Shown: positions 18,084 to 26,415 of the stretch, piece by piece
How the letters are laid out: every line of letters begins with the position of its first letter
How positions within the stretch are numbered: the first letter of the stretch is position 1
NCBI GenBank assembly: GCA_947167125.1
Contig: CAMVGT010000005.1
Location: 1-64,000 of the forward strand
From: an uncultured Erysipelotrichaceae bacterium
GTDB taxonomy: Bacteria > Bacillota_I > Bacilli_A > Erysipelotrichales > Erysipelotrichaceae
Reading direction: 5' to 3'
DNA: 64,000 nucleotides
Notes under the pieces: generated by a model
Database searches by the model: none
Told to the model about the DNA's origin: nothing
Seen by the model: only the letters and a program-made list of their open reading frames with translations
Translations under genes and position numbers: made by a program

Positions 18084-18536
18084 ATGAAAAAGAGTACAGC
18101 ATATACGGAAAGTGTTGAACAGACGCATCAGCTCGGCGAAAGAATCGGAAAAGCCGCCGAAGGCAATATGGTCCTTCTTTTATCGGGGGATCTCGGTGCC
18201 GGAAAGACAACACTGACGCAGGGAATTGCGAAAGGACTCGGTGTAAAAAGAAATGTGACCAGTCCCACCTTTACAATACTGAAAATCTACAGGGGAAGGA
18301 TGCCCCTGTATCATATCGACGCATACCGTCTTGAAGGCGTTACGCAGGATCTTGGTTTTGAAGAACTGATGGAAGATGACGGACTGACTGTAATCGAATG
18401 GTCGCAGTTTATTCCGGAACTCATCCCGGATGAATATCTTTCCGTCTCCATCCGCCTGAAGGACGAGGATCAAAGAGAGTTTGAGTTTGAAGCGGTCGGA
18501 GAACGCTATGAAAAACTCCTGGAGGCAATACTATGA
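18084..18536 (+). CDS. tsaE: tRNA threonylcarbamoyladenosine biosynthesis ATPase TsaE
   Basis: P-loop ATPase that supports the TsaBD complex in making t6A37 on ANN-decoding tRNAs. The 150 residues contain Walker A GDLGAGKTT (near residue 33), the TSPTFT switch region, YHIDAYRL and VIEWSQ, all typical of YjeE/TsaE. The ATG at 18084 is preceded by GAGGTG at 5-nt spacing; a GTG two codons upstream is less likely. It leads a tsaE-tsaB-rimI-tsaD operon with overlapping junctions. Confidence 0.93.
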   Translation: MKKSTAYTESVEQTHQLGERIGKAAEGNMVLLLSGDLGAGKTTLTQGIAKGLGVKRNVTSPTFTILKIYRGRMPLYHIDAYRLEGVTQDLGFEELMEDDGLTVIEWSQFIPELIPDEYLSVSIRLKDEDQREFEFEAVGERYEKLLEAIL

Positions 18537-19129
18537 CAACACTCTGTATGGATACGAGCCATGTGTTCCTGGCTCTTGCGCTGATCAAAGATGATCAGAT
18601 CATCGCGAAAGTGCAGAAGCAGTGCTGGAAGCGTCAGTCGGAAGAAATCTTTCCGGAACTGAACGCGATGTGCGAAACAGCAGGTATCACACCGGATGAG
18701 ATCGATCAGATTGTAATATCCGAAGGACCGGGCAGCTACACCGGTGTCAGAATCGCGATGACCGTCGCAAAAGTATTCTGCGCCCTGAAGGAACGTCCGC
18801 TCTATACAATCGGCACCCTGAAGCTTTATGCCGGCAAAGATGATTGCCGCGTGCTTGTGGACGCAAGGGGAGGCAGAGCCTATACAGGCCGCTATTGCGA
18901 TGGAAAAGCTTTGACGGAAGACAGTGTTCTGGACAATGCGGAAATCAAGGCGCTGGTTCAGGATGAGAAAATCATCGGCGACGGACATCTGATCGGAAAG
19001 GAAGACTGCTGGAAGGATATTGCGGAAAACTTCCTGCTTCTGAAAGATGAATGGAAAAAGGCTGAAAATGTACATCTGGTTGTACCGGAATATCTCAAAC
19101 CGAGCGAAGCCTATCTGGTAAAGAAATGA
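18533..19129 (+). CDS. tsaB: tRNA threonylcarbamoyladenosine biosynthesis protein TsaB
   Basis: Non-catalytic ASKHA-fold partner of TsaD. The 198 residues begin TTLCMDTSHVFLALAL and carry the family-typical SEGPGSYTGVRIA (near residues 63-75) and VDARGGRAYTG. It overlaps tsaE by ATGA and rimI by ATGA. Its length is slightly under the usual ~230, with a short C-terminus. Confidence 0.92.
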   Translation: MTTLCMDTSHVFLALALIKDDQIIAKVQKQCWKRQSEEIFPELNAMCETAGITPDEIDQIVISEGPGSYTGVRIAMTVAKVFCALKERPLYTIGTLKLYAGKDDCRVLVDARGGRAYTGRYCDGKALTEDSVLDNAEIKALVQDEKIIGDGHLIGKEDCWKDIAENFLLLKDEWKKAENVHLVVPEYLKPSEAYLVKK

Positions 19130-19593
19130 TCCGGGAAATGACAAGAGATGATCTTCCTGCCGTCAATGAAGCGGAAGCGGATTTATTCGCCTCTTCGCCC
19201 TGGCCGGAAGAAGAATTCATCTATGAAATGGAAAGCAACCCGTTCAGCAGACTGGTTGTATATGAAGAAAACGGTACGGTTCTCGGCTATGCCGATGTAT
19301 GGATTACCTATGAGCAGGCACAGCTTGCCAATATTGCGGTACTCAGAAATGCATGGGGCAGGGGAATCGGCAGCCGGCTCATGGAATACTGCATTGACTA
19401 TGCGGTAAAGAGCGGCTGTGAAAACCTGAGCCTGGAAGTACGCGTTTCCAATCAGCGCGCGATTGCGCTGTATGAAAAATACGGTTTCATCAAAGCCGCT
19501 GTCCGCCGGAATTATTATGAGGACGGCGAGGATGCGGATCTGATGATCAAACCGCTGGGAGGTCTTTTGGATGACTCTGATATTAGCTATTGA
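19126..19593 (+). CDS. rimI: Ribosomal-protein-S18-alanine N-acetyltransferase RimI
   Basis: GNAT-fold acetyltransferase of 155 residues. The acetyl-CoA loop appears as RNAWGRGIGSRLM (near residues 75-87), followed by LSLEVRVSNQRAIALYEKYGF, characteristic of RimI, whose known target is the N-terminal alanine of S18. It sits in the usual position between tsaB and tsaD, overlapping tsaB by 4 nt and tsaD by 23 nt. Confidence 0.9.
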   Translation: MIREMTRDDLPAVNEAEADLFASSPWPEEEFIYEMESNPFSRLVVYEENGTVLGYADVWITYEQAQLANIAVLRNAWGRGIGSRLMEYCIDYAVKSGCENLSLEVRVSNQRAIALYEKYGFIKAAVRRNYYEDGEDADLMIKPLGGLLDDSDISY

Positions 19594-20584
19594 ATCAAGC
19601 TGCGATGAAACAGCGTGCGCCGTTGTGCGCGATGGAAAGGATATTCTTTCCAATATTGTTTCATCCCAGATTAATGTGCATACCCTTTACGGAGGGGTTG
19701 TGCCGGAAGTCGCAAGCCGTATTCATGTCGAAAATATTTCTGCTGTTGTCGCTGAAGCTTTGACAAAGGCGGAAGTGACAATGGATGACATCGACGCTGT
19801 CGCGGTTACACAGGGGCCGGGTCTGATCGGTTCGCTGCATGTCGGCGTGCAGGCCGCAAAGACGATTGCCTGGGCGTATGGTAAGCCGCTGGTTCCGGTC
19901 AATCATATGACCGGCCATATCTATGCCAACCGGTTTGTGAGCGAGCTGGAATTCCCGCTCATGGCCCTGGTCATCTCCGGCGGTCATACACAGCTGATCA
20001 TGATGGAGGATGAATGGTCCTTTGAAGAGATCGGCACAACCGGCGATGACGCAATCGGCGAAGCCTATGACAAGGTCGCGAGAGTTCTCGGACTCGGCTA
20101 TCCCGGCGGACCGAAAATCGATAAGATCGCAAAGGAAGGCAAAGAGCACTACACACTGCCGACCCCGAAAACAGCCAATCCCTATGATTTCTCATTCTCC
20201 GGATTAAAAACAGCGGTGCTGCAGATGATCCAGAGAGAAGAAAAGAAAGGCGAACAGATCAATATCGCCGATGCGGCATACTGCTTCCAGGAAACCGCGC
20301 TGCAGTCAATGGTGAAAAAGACACTTGCGGCTGTAAAGGAATACAGACCGAAGATGCTGGTTCTTGCCGGCGGCGTTGCGGCAAATTCCAGACTGCGGGT
20401 ATTGATGGAAGAAGAAATGAAGAAGATCCCCGAAACAAAGCTTGTGATCCCGCCGCTTTACTGCTGCACGGATAATGCGGCAATGATCGGCGCTGCCGGA
20501 TATGTCGCTTACATGCATGGCGAAAAAGCAGGTCTCGATCTTTCAGCTGATCCGGGAATGCTGATGCCGGGCGAAGAATATTGA
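19571..20584 (+). CDS. tsaD: tRNA N6-adenosine threonylcarbamoyltransferase TsaD
   Basis: Catalytic subunit that transfers the threonylcarbamoyl group to A37 of tRNA. The 337-residue ASKHA protein starts LILAIESSCDETACAVV, has the metal-binding HMTGHIYANR (His ~111, His ~115), VISGGHTQL and the C-terminal CTDNAAMIGAAGY with its Asp ligand. The start lies inside rimI, with GGGAGG within the rimI end as ribosome-binding site. It closes the tsa operon; no clear terminator is visible before rex. Confidence 0.95.
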   Translation: MTLILAIESSCDETACAVVRDGKDILSNIVSSQINVHTLYGGVVPEVASRIHVENISAVVAEALTKAEVTMDDIDAVAVTQGPGLIGSLHVGVQAAKTIAWAYGKPLVPVNHMTGHIYANRFVSELEFPLMALVISGGHTQLIMMEDEWSFEEIGTTGDDAIGEAYDKVARVLGLGYPGGPKIDKIAKEGKEHYTLPTPKTANPYDFSFSGLKTAVLQMIQREEKKGEQINIADAAYCFQETALQSMVKKTLAAVKEYRPKMLVLAGGVAANSRLRVLMEEEMKKIPETKLVIPPLYCCTDNAAMIGAAGYVAYMHGEKAGLDLSADPGMLMPGEEY

Positions 20585-20660
20585 GCAGTCATACTGGATT
20601 GTTCATTTTTCGATATTTTCACAAAGTCGGTTTTGTTGTAAGATTGTTTTGGTGATCATT

Positions 20661-21281
20661 ATGACGGAAAGAAAAGTACCCAAAGCAACTTTACAGAGAT
20701 ATCCCGTTTATCTCAAAGCGCTTCGTAAACTCAGGTCTGACGGCGTCACGCGGATTATGTCGCGGGAACTGGCAGACTATGTGTCAATTGAATCAACAAC
20801 GATCCGCCGGGACTTCAGTTTTCTCGGAAACCTCGGAAAGCAGGGGTACGGATACAATGTGGATGACCTGATCGAAATTTTTTCCGATCATCTCGGAGTG
20901 AATTTCGATGAAAAGATCATCCTGATCGGAGCCGGCAATCTCGGCAAGGCTCTGATGAATTACAATAACTGGAATCATGTTGTCGGAGAAATTGTATGCG
21001 CGTTTGATCTGGCACCCGAAAAGGTGACAGGGGCACCTGTGCCGGTCTATGCGCTGAGCGAACTGCCGGAGCGTATCCCGTCCGGATGCAGAATTGCGAT
21101 TCTGTGTATCTCGCAGGATGTGCAGAATACGGTCGATTATCTGATCGAAAACGGAATCCGCGGATTTGTAAGCTTCGCAATGGAACATTTCTCTGTACCG
21201 CAGGGAATTTATGTAAAAAGCGTGGATGTTGTTTCCAGCATCCAGGAACTTGTGTTTGAAACAAACGCAATCAGGAAGTAG
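20661..21281 (+). CDS. rex: Redox-sensing transcriptional repressor Rex
   Basis: NAD(H)-responsive repressor of fermentation and anaerobic respiration genes. The N-terminal winged helix (ATLQRYPVYLKAL, then ESTTIRRDFSFLG) is followed by a Rossmann fold with GAGNLGKAL (near residues 90-98) and the C-terminal helix that swaps in the dimer. The 206-residue length fits. ATG at 20661 with GGTGA upstream is preferred over the TTG four codons earlier. It may control redox functions such as nrfA, but no convincing operator was found. A downstream AsnS gene follows with 15 nt spacing. Confidence 0.93.
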   Translation: MTERKVPKATLQRYPVYLKALRKLRSDGVTRIMSRELADYVSIESTTIRRDFSFLGNLGKQGYGYNVDDLIEIFSDHLGVNFDEKIILIGAGNLGKALMNYNNWNHVVGEIVCAFDLAPEKVTGAPVPVYALSELPERIPSGCRIAILCISQDVQNTVDYLIENGIRGFVSFAMEHFSVPQGIYVKSVDVVSSIQELVFETNAIRK

Positions 21282-21296
21282 AAGGAGAATAGAATT

Positions 21297-22685
21297 ATGC
21301 CAACAGAAATGAGTGTCCGTGAGCTTTACGCACTGACAAGAGAAGGAACTGAATTTGAAAAAGACCAGCTTGATCTGGTACAGCTGCAGGGCTGGGTCCG
21401 TACCAACCGTGCAGGAAAGAACGTTTCCTTTATCGCGCTGAATGACGGAACTTATTTCCAGAATGTACAGATTGTTTACTCGGCGGATTCCCTTGCGGAC
21501 TATGACAAAGTCAGCAAGTATCTGACCGGTACAGCAATTTCTGTCATTGGAAAATATGTACCTACACCGGATGCGAAGCAGCCGTTTGAAATCCAGGCAT
21601 CCGAAATCAATCTGGAAGGAGCCTGCGACAGCACATATCCGATGCAGAAGAAGAGACATTCCTTCGAATATCTGCGTGAAGTAGGACATCTGCGTCCCCG
21701 CACAAATACATTCTCAGCAGTATTCCGTGTCAGATCCTGTCTGGCAATGGCGATTCACCAGTTCTTCCAGGAACAGGGCTTCGTCTATGTCAACACACCG
21801 ATCATCACAGGCAATGACGCTGAAGGCGCAGGCGAAACATTTACAGTCACAACCAGAGACGACGCGAAGTATGATGAAGACTTCTTCGGCAAGCACGCTT
21901 CTCTGACCGTTTCCGGTCAGCTGCAGGCGGAAGCTTTCGCGCTCGCGTTCAGAGATGTCTATACATTCGGTCCGACATTCCGTGCTGAAAACTCCAACAC
22001 CACAACCCATGCGGCTGAGTTCTGGATGATTGAGCCGGAAATGGCTTTTGCGGATCTGGATTATGACATGGATGTCATTGAAGACATGATCAAATACTGC
22101 ATTGATTATGTTCTTGAAACATGCCCTGAAGAAATGAAATTCTTCAACGAGCGCATTGATACAACACTGCTGGAACGTCTTGAACTTGTCAGAAAGAGCG
22201 AATTCCGCAGAATGCCTTATACCGAAGCAATTGAGATTCTCAAGCAGGCGGATGTCAAATTCGAAAACAGCAACATCTACTGGGGCATGGACCTCAATAC
22301 CGAACATGAACGCTATATTACCGAAAAGGTTGTCAAGGGCCCGACATTCCTGATCAACTATCCGGAAGAAATCAAAGCGTTCTATATGAGAAAGAATGAC
22401 GACGGCAAGACAGTCGCAGCCTGCGACCTGCTGGTGCCGGGAGTCGGCGAACTGGTCGGCGGAAGCCAGAGAGAAGAGAGACTCGATGTTCTGGAAGCCA
22501 AGATGGAAAAACTCGGCATGAACAAGGATACACTCGAGTGGTATCTGGATCTGAGAAGATACGGCGGCTGCCAGCATGCCGGATTCGGTCTTGGATTTGA
22601 AAGACTTGTCATGTATGTCACAGGTATGGAAAATATCCGTGACGTCATTCCGTTCGCAAGAACACCGAGAAATCTGCTGTTCTGA
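21297..22685 (+). CDS. asnS: Asparaginyl-tRNA synthetase
   Basis: Class IIb aminoacyl-tRNA synthetase that charges tRNA-Asn. The N-terminal OB-fold anticodon-binding domain ([19 protein letters not shown]) leads to motif 2 ([21 protein letters not shown] region, near residues 222-242) and motif 3 ([15 protein letters not shown], near the C-terminus). The Asn-specific NTTTHAAEF wording separates it from AspRS. 462 residues, AAGGAG ribosome-binding site, 15 nt after rex, possibly co-transcribed with it. Confidence 0.95.
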   Translation: MPTEMSVRELYALTREGTEFEKDQLDLVQLQGWVRTNRAGKNVSFIALNDGTYFQNVQIVYSADSLADYDKVSKYLTGTAISVIGKYVPTPDAKQPFEIQASEINLEGACDSTYPMQKKRHSFEYLREVGHLRPRTNTFSAVFRVRSCLAMAIHQFFQEQGFVYVNTPIITGNDAEGAGETFTVTTRDDAKYDEDFFGKHASLTVSGQLQAEAFALAFRDVYTFGPTFRAENSNTTTHAAEFWMIEPEMAFADLDYDMDVIEDMIKYCIDYVLETCPEEMKFFNERIDTTLLERLELVRKSEFRRMPYTEAIEILKQADVKFENSNIYWGMDLNTEHERYITEKVVKGPTFLINYPEEIKAFYMRKNDDGKTVAACDLLVPGVGELVGGSQREERLDVLEAKMEKLGMNKDTLEWYLDLRRYGGCQHAGFGLGFERLVMYVTGMENIRDVIPFARTPRNLLF

Positions 22686-22709
22686 TCCATTAATCAATAT
22701 ACAGACAGA

Positions 22710-22746
22710 GGGAATGGAATTCTCTGAAACTCCATTCCCGTTTTTT
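22710..22746 (+). terminator. Rho-independent terminator
   Basis: Stem GGGAATGGA / TCCATTCCC with a 12-nt loop and T6 after asnS. Confidence 0.85.
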
Positions 22747-22758
22747 AAGGAGCCACGT

Positions 22759-24618
22759 ATGCTGTATCAGGTAAGCAAAGCAGCGAAATACTATGGGGCG
22801 GAAACCGTATTCGAGGACTGCAACTTTGAAATACGGGGAACCGAGAAAATCGCGATTGTCGGCCGCAACGGATGCGGCAAGACCACTTTTCTGCGCTGCA
22901 TGTGCGGAGAGGAAAACTTTGACAGGGGAACTGTCAGCCGTCAGAACGGAACCGTGATCGGCTATCTTGCCCAGAAGGTTCTCGAGCATGATGAAAGAAC
23001 GGTCGAAGAGGAACTGATGACCATCTACGACCATGTTTTCGACGTGCAGAAACAGATGCATGAGCTGGAAGAGCAGATGGCGCAGGATGTGAATGAAAAA
23101 ATCCTGAACCAGTACGCAAGACTGCAGGAGGAATTCGAAGCAGCCGGCGGCTATAACTGGGAATCGGAAATGAAGACGGTCTTTTCAAAATTCGGCTTCG
23201 ATCTTTCCGATCTGAAAAAGAAGATCGGCGAATTCTCCGGCGGTCAGAAAACAAGAATCGCTTTTGTCAGACTGCTGCTGTCAAAGCCGGACATCCTGCT
23301 GCTGGACGAACCGACCAACCATCTGGATCTCGGCGCGATTGAATGGCTGGAAGGCTATGTGAAAAACTATCCCAGAGCAGTCGTCATCGTTTCCCATGAC
23401 CGTATGTTCCTGGACCGTGTGGCGGATTGCGTCGTAGACATGGAATACGGAAAAATGAAGCGCTATACAGGAAACTATTCATCCTTTACCGTTCAGAAGG
23501 AAAATGACCTGGAACGGATTCAGCAGGCATATGAAAGACAGCAGAAGGACATTCAGCGTCTGCAGGCCCTGATTGAAAAGTTCCGCTACAAGAAAAACAA
23601 AGCCGCATTCGCGCAGTCCAAAATCAAATATCTCGAACGTATGGATAAGATCGAACTGGAAAAAGCGGATTCGAAAACCTTCCATGCGAAATTCACGCCG
23701 GCAATCAAAGGCGGCGACCGTGTTCTGGAAACCGAAAAGCTGAAAATCGGCTACAGCAGTGTCCTCTGTGAGATCACAATGGCGATGCGCAGGGGAGACA
23801 GAATCGGTGTCATCGGCGATAACGGAACCGGCAAATCCACCTTTGTCAAAACACTGATGGGCCTTGTCGCGCCGCTTGGCGGATCGTTCCTCTACGGCCA
23901 TCAGATTGAAGTCGGATATTTCGATCAGCAGCTGGCACAGTTCTCCACCGGAAAAACCGTACTGGAGGAACTGTGGGATGAAAATCCGGAACTGGACAGA
24001 ACCCAGGTGCGCTCCGTACTCGGACAGTTCCTGTTTTCAGCTGATGATGTATTCAAGACAGTCGATGTGCTTTCAGGAGGGGAAAAGGTAAGGCTTTCCC
24101 TTGCCAAGCTGCTTCTGAAGCATTCCAATCTTCTGATTCTTGATGAACCGACCAACCACCTCGATATTCCCGGCAAGGAAGCACTGGAAGAATCGCTGAA
24201 GGATTTCACAGGATCCATTCTGTTTGTGTCCCACGACCGCTACTTCATCAACCAGCTGGCAACTTCACTGCTGATTCTCGATGAAACCGGTGCTCACTTC
24301 TTTAACGGCACCTACCAGGAATATACCGATTCCAAAAAGGAGGAGCAGGCTGCTGCAGTTTCTTCCGTCATGAAGAAGGCAGAACCGGCAAAAGAGAAAA
24401 AGCGCCTTTCACCGGAAGGCAGAAGAAGACGGATCGCATATATCGAAAAAGAAATCACCGATAAGGAAAATGCACTGGAGGAAGCACAGAATCTGCGCTT
24501 TGATCCTGTATATTACGAAGATTATAAAAAGCTCAATGAACTGGAAGAGAAGATTGAAAATCTTCAGACCGATATCGCAAAGCTCATGGATGAGTGGGAA
24601 GAACTGAGCGAAGAATAA
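22759..24618 (+). CDS. ABC-F family ATPase (Uup/YdiF-like)
   Basis: Cytoplasmic tandem ABC ATPase without membrane segments, of the ABC-F group that acts on ribosomes. The two domains have Walker A GRNGCGKTT and GDNGTGKST, signatures FSGGQKTR and LSGGEKVR, and two copies of DEPTNHLD. Between them is the interdomain linker (about residues 245-310, rich in charged helix). The C-terminus (about 545-619) is a predicted coiled coil as in Uup/YdiF. AAGGAG 6 nt before ATG 22759 fixes the start; the longer frame runs back into asnS. Whether it rescues ribosomes or protects against antibiotics is not determinable here. Confidence 0.92.
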   Translation: MLYQVSKAAKYYGAETVFEDCNFEIRGTEKIAIVGRNGCGKTTFLRCMCGEENFDRGTVSRQNGTVIGYLAQKVLEHDERTVEEELMTIYDHVFDVQKQMHELEEQMAQDVNEKILNQYARLQEEFEAAGGYNWESEMKTVFSKFGFDLSDLKKKIGEFSGGQKTRIAFVRLLLSKPDILLLDEPTNHLDLGAIEWLEGYVKNYPRAVVIVSHDRMFLDRVADCVVDMEYGKMKRYTGNYSSFTVQKENDLERIQQAYERQQKDIQRLQALIEKFRYKKNKAAFAQSKIKYLERMDKIELEKADSKTFHAKFTPAIKGGDRVLETEKLKIGYSSVLCEITMAMRRGDRIGVIGDNGTGKSTFVKTLMGLVAPLGGSFLYGHQIEVGYFDQQLAQFSTGKTVLEELWDENPELDRTQVRSVLGQFLFSADDVFKTVDVLSGGEKVRLSLAKLLLKHSNLLILDEPTNHLDIPGKEALEESLKDFTGSILFVSHDRYFINQLATSLLILDETGAHFFNGTYQEYTDSKKEEQAAAVSSVMKKAEPAKEKKRLSPEGRRRRIAYIEKEITDKENALEEAQNLRFDPVYYEDYKKLNELEEKIENLQTDIAKLMDEWEELSEE

Positions 24619-24624
24619 GGAAAA

Positions 24625-24648
24625 AGAAGGCGGCTGAGTCCGCCTTCT
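24625..24648 (+). terminator. Weak terminator or leader hairpin
   Basis: Stem AGAAGGCGG / CCGCCTTCT with a 6-nt loop but no proper T-tract; a TATAAT follows at 24651-24656 that could start the phosphofructokinase transcript. Confidence 0.5.
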
Positions 24649-24714
24649 GCTATAATTTGCTTAATCAGTATTCTTCAGGAAATCAATCATATTGAAATCA
24701 AAAGGAGATTTAAC

Positions 24715-25950
24715 ATGGCAAATTGCATTGTTGCTCAATCCGGCGGTCCCAGTTCGGTGATCAACGCGACCCTGGCCGGAATTGTCAAAGCGAATCAGCT
24801 GAATCCGATTTACGATCATGTATACGGAGGCTTAAACGGCATTGAAGGCATTCTTTCAGAACGTTTCGTTGATCTGACAAAAATGACGGAACATGAAAAC
24901 CAGGTGCTCCGTCAGACGCCTTCCTCGGCACTTGGTTCCTGCCGCTACAAGCTGCAGAGAGATCACAAAGCGGATTTTGAAAAAATCTTTGAAGTGATGG
25001 AAAAATACGACGCTGTCACAATGTTCTACATCGGCGGAAACGACTCGATGGACACAGTTGCCGCTCTCAGTGAATATGCAAAAAAACACGGCATTTCCAA
25101 CCGCCGCTTTATCGGCTGTCCGAAGACCATCGACAATGACCTGATGGGAACCGATCATGCCCCGGGTTTCGGTTCGGCCGCAAAATTCATTGCGACAACT
25201 TTGTGGCAATGCTGGCAGGACATCAATGTCTATCCCGATTCGAGAAAAGAAGTCTTCATCATGGAAACCATGGGAAGAGATGCCGGATGGCTGGCAGCCT
25301 CCGCATGCCTGAGCGGGGTCGTGGATGTTCTTGTCATGCCGGAACCGGTTTTTGACAAGGAAGAAGTTCTGGCACGTATTGATGCCTGTGTCAAAGAAAA
25401 AGCGAAATGCTTCGTTGTGATTTCCGAAGGTGCGCATTATGCCGATGGAACCTATATCGCAGCCGCTGATATCGGCAACGATCTGTTCGGACATGCAGTA
25501 CTGGGCGGAGCGGGAAGAGCGCTTGAGAAAATGATTCTTGATTCCGGTGTATGTCCCCGCTGCAAAGTCATGAATCTTTCCACTTCCCAGAGAAGCCATG
25601 CCACAGAACAGTCATTGACGGATGTGACGGAATCGTTCCGTCTGGGTCTCAGTGCCCATATGCACAGCTCTGATCCTTCCTTCACCGGAAAGATGATCGC
25701 CCTGCGCAGAAGAACAGACGTCGAAGAGTATGATGTCGAATACTTCACTCTGGAAGCTGATTCTGTTGCGAACTTCGTCAGAAACTTCCCGATGGAATGG
25801 CTGCTGGATGATTACCGCGGCATTACCCAGGAAGCAATCGACTACATGAAGCCGCTGATTCAGGGATCTCCGCAGATTCTGATGAAGGACGGCCTGCCTG
25901 AACACACTGTGCCTTACTACATGGGCAATCAGGAAATCGAAAAGAAATAG
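24715..25950 (+). CDS. 6-phosphofructokinase, probably diphosphate-dependent (short form)
   Basis: Phosphofructokinase-fold enzyme of 411 residues with AQSGGPSSVINA at the N-terminus. The donor-binding motif reads GGNDSMDT and the catalytic loop PKTIDND. Asp and Lys stand where ATP enzymes have Gly, which is the pattern of PPi users. METMGRDAGWLA is the typical substrate-site segment. AAAGGAG precedes the ATG, and a strong terminator follows. With the long PFP at 6682-8343 this gives two PPi-type enzymes in one window. They could differ in direction or regulation; an altered donor or sugar specificity of this one remains possible. Confidence 0.88.
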   Translation: MANCIVAQSGGPSSVINATLAGIVKANQLNPIYDHVYGGLNGIEGILSERFVDLTKMTEHENQVLRQTPSSALGSCRYKLQRDHKADFEKIFEVMEKYDAVTMFYIGGNDSMDTVAALSEYAKKHGISNRRFIGCPKTIDNDLMGTDHAPGFGSAAKFIATTLWQCWQDINVYPDSRKEVFIMETMGRDAGWLAASACLSGVVDVLVMPEPVFDKEEVLARIDACVKEKAKCFVVISEGAHYADGTYIAAADIGNDLFGHAVLGGAGRALEKMILDSGVCPRCKVMNLSTSQRSHATEQSLTDVTESFRLGLSAHMHSSDPSFTGKMIALRRRTDVEEYDVEYFTLEADSVANFVRNFPMEWLLDDYRGITQEAIDYMKPLIQGSPQILMKDGLPEHTVPYYMGNQEIEKK

Positions 25951-25957
25951 AACCATG

Positions 25958-26007
25958 CATAACCCGCTGTCTCCGGTTTCATTACGGCTTCAGCGGGTTA
26001 TGTTTTT
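25958..26007 (+). terminator. Rho-independent terminator
   Basis: A perfect 12-bp stem (CATAACCCGCTG / CAGCGGGTTATG) with a 21-nt loop and a T-run. Confidence 0.85.
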
Positions 26008-26012
26008 ATGAT

Positions 26013-26050
26013 GGAGAATGAGGGATTTAACCTCCCCGCACACTTTCACG
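26013..26050 (-). pseudogene. Degenerate 3' fragment of tRNA-Ser
   Basis: On the minus strand this segment matches the variable arm, T-arm and 3' acceptor strand of the intact tRNA-Ser at 32009-32097. GGAGAATGAGGGATTT (plus-strand) is identical in both, as are CCCCGCAC and CTTTCACG, with small indels between. The 5' half of the tRNA is absent. It lies in the same orientation as the intact gene and at the far end of the segment on its 3' side, as expected of a displaced attachment-site copy. Confidence 0.75.
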
Positions 26051-26380
26051 GCAATCTGAAAACTTTATATGCATGCCGGCCGGATTGTATGTGTATCAGG
26101 CAATGCGGCTGTCTGCTCATGCATTTTGCCTGCACTGATGCATGAAGGAGGAGAGTTAATATCAATACCCATGAGATGAAATACCTCTTTTTTGGGGGAA
26201 GGGTCAGCCCGGAAAAGAGGTACTTCAGCCCATATATCTCAAAAAAAAAAAAACAGCAGGTATGGTATAGACTGTATTTAAGGTGGGGAACGGTTCTGCA
26301 GGTTCTTAAAGGCTCAGTCAATCAGCACGGCCGCAAAAACCAATCGGAGCTGACCTTCATTTTTGCTCACTTTTTCAAAA
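26051..26380. other. Gene-free stretch between tRNA remnant and insertion sequence
   Basis: I see no supported gene here. It holds an orphan AAGGAGGAG ribosome-binding-site-like sequence (26144-26152) not followed by a usable start, an inverted repeat at 26182-26222 and an A12 tract near 26241-26252. The only open frames are short and without recognisable content. Confidence 0.5.
26182..26222. repeat. Inverted repeat
   Basis: TACCTCTTTT (26182-26191) pairs with AAAAGAGGTA (26213-26222) around a G-rich 21-nt loop. An outer GAGAT / ATCTC pair flanks it. No T-run follows on either strand in the right place, so it is not an ordinary terminator. Confidence 0.45.
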
Positions 26381-26381
26381 T

Positions 26382-26408
26382 AACGGTCATTTGCACTGCG
26401 TTGGTGAA
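26382..26408 (+). repeat. Left terminal inverted repeat of the insertion sequence
   Basis: The 27 bases begin AACGGTCATTTGCACTGCG and end TTGGTGAA; they are the exact reverse complement of 27575-27601. Confidence 0.9.
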
Positions 26409-26415
26409 TATTGGC

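Noticed and set aside
20599-20624. Possible Rex operator upstream of rex (TTGTTCA ... TTTTCACAA)
   Set aside because: Only one half-site is good and the separation is too long for the 18-20 bp operator.
24651-24656. TATAAT before the short phosphofructokinase as a full promoter
   Set aside because: The -10 is perfect but the -35 position falls in a GC-rich hairpin with no match, so I did not list it separately.
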